Of a stretch of 64,000 nt of DNA, positions 63,628 to 64,000 are shown in pieces. The DNA is from JAMXLO01 sp963776505. GTDB lineage: Bacteria; Pseudomonadota; Alphaproteobacteria; Acetobacterales; Acetobacteraceae. Below the pieces are notes generated by a model. The model had not been told where the DNA came from and made no database searches. It saw only the letters and a list, made by a program, of their open reading frames with translations. The position numbers were made by a program, and so were the translations under genes. Positions within the stretch are counted from its first letter, which is position 1; each line of letters starts with the position of its first letter. Location: NCBI GenBank assembly GCA_963776505.1, contig CAVZNH010000053.1, positions 124,001-188,000 of the forward strand. The letters are read 5' to 3'.

Positions 63628-64000
63628 CTACACCTGTGGCGCCACGCCAACGTACTTATACTGATGGATCAGATCATCCACCGGATGCGCGGTGTCATGC
63701 TTCACCTGGAATACCGCGATCACGCGCTGCCTGAGATCGCCGTTGTCGTCGAAGCTGACCTCGCCCTGCAGCGTGTTCAGCTTCGTCGCGGCGATCGCAT
63801 CGCGCACATTGGCACGGTCAACCGGCTTGCCCGATTTCGCCACACGTTCGATTGCGTCGATCACCACCTGCACGGCGTCATAGGCGGTGATTGAATAGTC
63901 GGAGGGCTGCCGGCCGCTCTTGGCGGTGAAGCGCTTCACCCAGGGCTGCAACGCGGCATCTTCCATCATGTGCGGACAGGCAACGGTCGCATACCACCCT
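63628..64000 (-). CDS. Branched-chain amino acid-type ABC transporter substrate-binding protein, partial
   Basis: The C-terminal 123 residues of a LivK/Peripla_BP_6 protein. The frame stays open to the right end of the window, beginning GWYATVACPHMMEDAALQPW. Then FTAKSGRQPSDYSITAYDAVQVVIDA and SFDDNGDLRQRVIAVFQV are family-typical. The rest of the gene and any permease genes are beyond the window. Ligand unknown. Confidence 0.85.
   Translation of the reverse strand, partial: GWYATVACPHMMEDAALQPWVKRFTAKSGRQPSDYSITAYDAVQVVIDAIERVAKSGKPVDRANVRDAIAATKLNTLQGEVSFDDNGDLRQRVIAVFQVKHDTAHPVDDLIHQYKYVGVAPQV

Noticed and set aside
1..64000. tRNA, rRNA, CRISPR arrays, prophage and IS elements
   Set aside because: Looked for by eye on both strands; no cloverleaf with CCA-type end, repeat-spacer array, integrase or transposase was recognised. 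A tRNAscan or CRISPR search would be decisive.

Overview
The window is high-GC DNA from an alphaproteobacterium. The evidence is a GcrA-type cell-cycle regulator, a 40-residue CoxF-like gene between ctaB and ctaG, a cox cluster that runs on to threonine synthase, and cobalamin-dependent MetH paired with an ArsR-methyltransferase fusion. The overall style (many catabolic hydrolases, CoA-transferases and ABC uptake genes) suggests Rhodospirillales, perhaps Acetobacteraceae; that assignment is an inference. No tRNA, rRNA, CRISPR array, prophage or insertion sequence was recognised.

Layout. 1-7.2 kb: the end of cysI, small hypotheticals, an enoyl-CoA hydratase, an enolase-superfamily enzyme and a CoA-transferase/hydrolase operon. 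7.2-10.3 kb: small hypotheticals, a hydrolase and a quinone reductase. 10.3-15.9 kb: a methionine/SAH block (ArsR-methyltransferase, adenine deaminase, MetH) behind a palindromic operator. 16-20.7 kb: two secreted proteins, a CinA-like protein, an OxlT-like transporter and a cation efflux protein. 20.7-24.4 kb: a BtuFCD/FecBCD-type ABC importer, TonB and a PduO-type cobalamin adenosyltransferase. 24.4-32.3 kb: a quinol NO reductase, an AhpD-like protein, a decayed MetRS-like fragment, a CHAP lipoprotein, GcrA, TatA, a cold shock protein, a papain-like protein and two phospholipid-methyltransferase-like genes. 32.4-38.5 kb: the aa3 cytochrome c oxidase operon. 38.5-42.4 kb: an M32 carboxypeptidase, two hypotheticals and thrC. 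42.4-53.6 kb: catabolic genes of unknown substrate, including a Rieske oxygenase, an NHL propeller and a hydrolase with a Cys nucleophile. 53.6-55.5 kb: membrane and cupin genes. 55.5-63.6 kb: a peptide-type ABC transporter with a cysteine hydrolase, an AtzG/GatC-like small protein and an amidase. A branched-chain amino acid binding protein runs off the right end.

Twenty single-base frameshifts interrupt otherwise intact genes. Nineteen are one surplus base and one is a missing base, and nearly all can be repaired by changing one homopolymer run. I treat them as probable sequencing or assembly errors and give the full gene span, naming the shift site in each entry.

The most striking regulatory signal is a pair of 17-bp inverted repeats, each 28-29 bp upstream of one of two divergent start codons, in the cysteine hydrolase/ABC importer/amidase module at 55.5-63.6 kb. 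That module looks like an uptake-and-hydrolysis system for an amide or ureide and is the best candidate here for an undescribed pathway.
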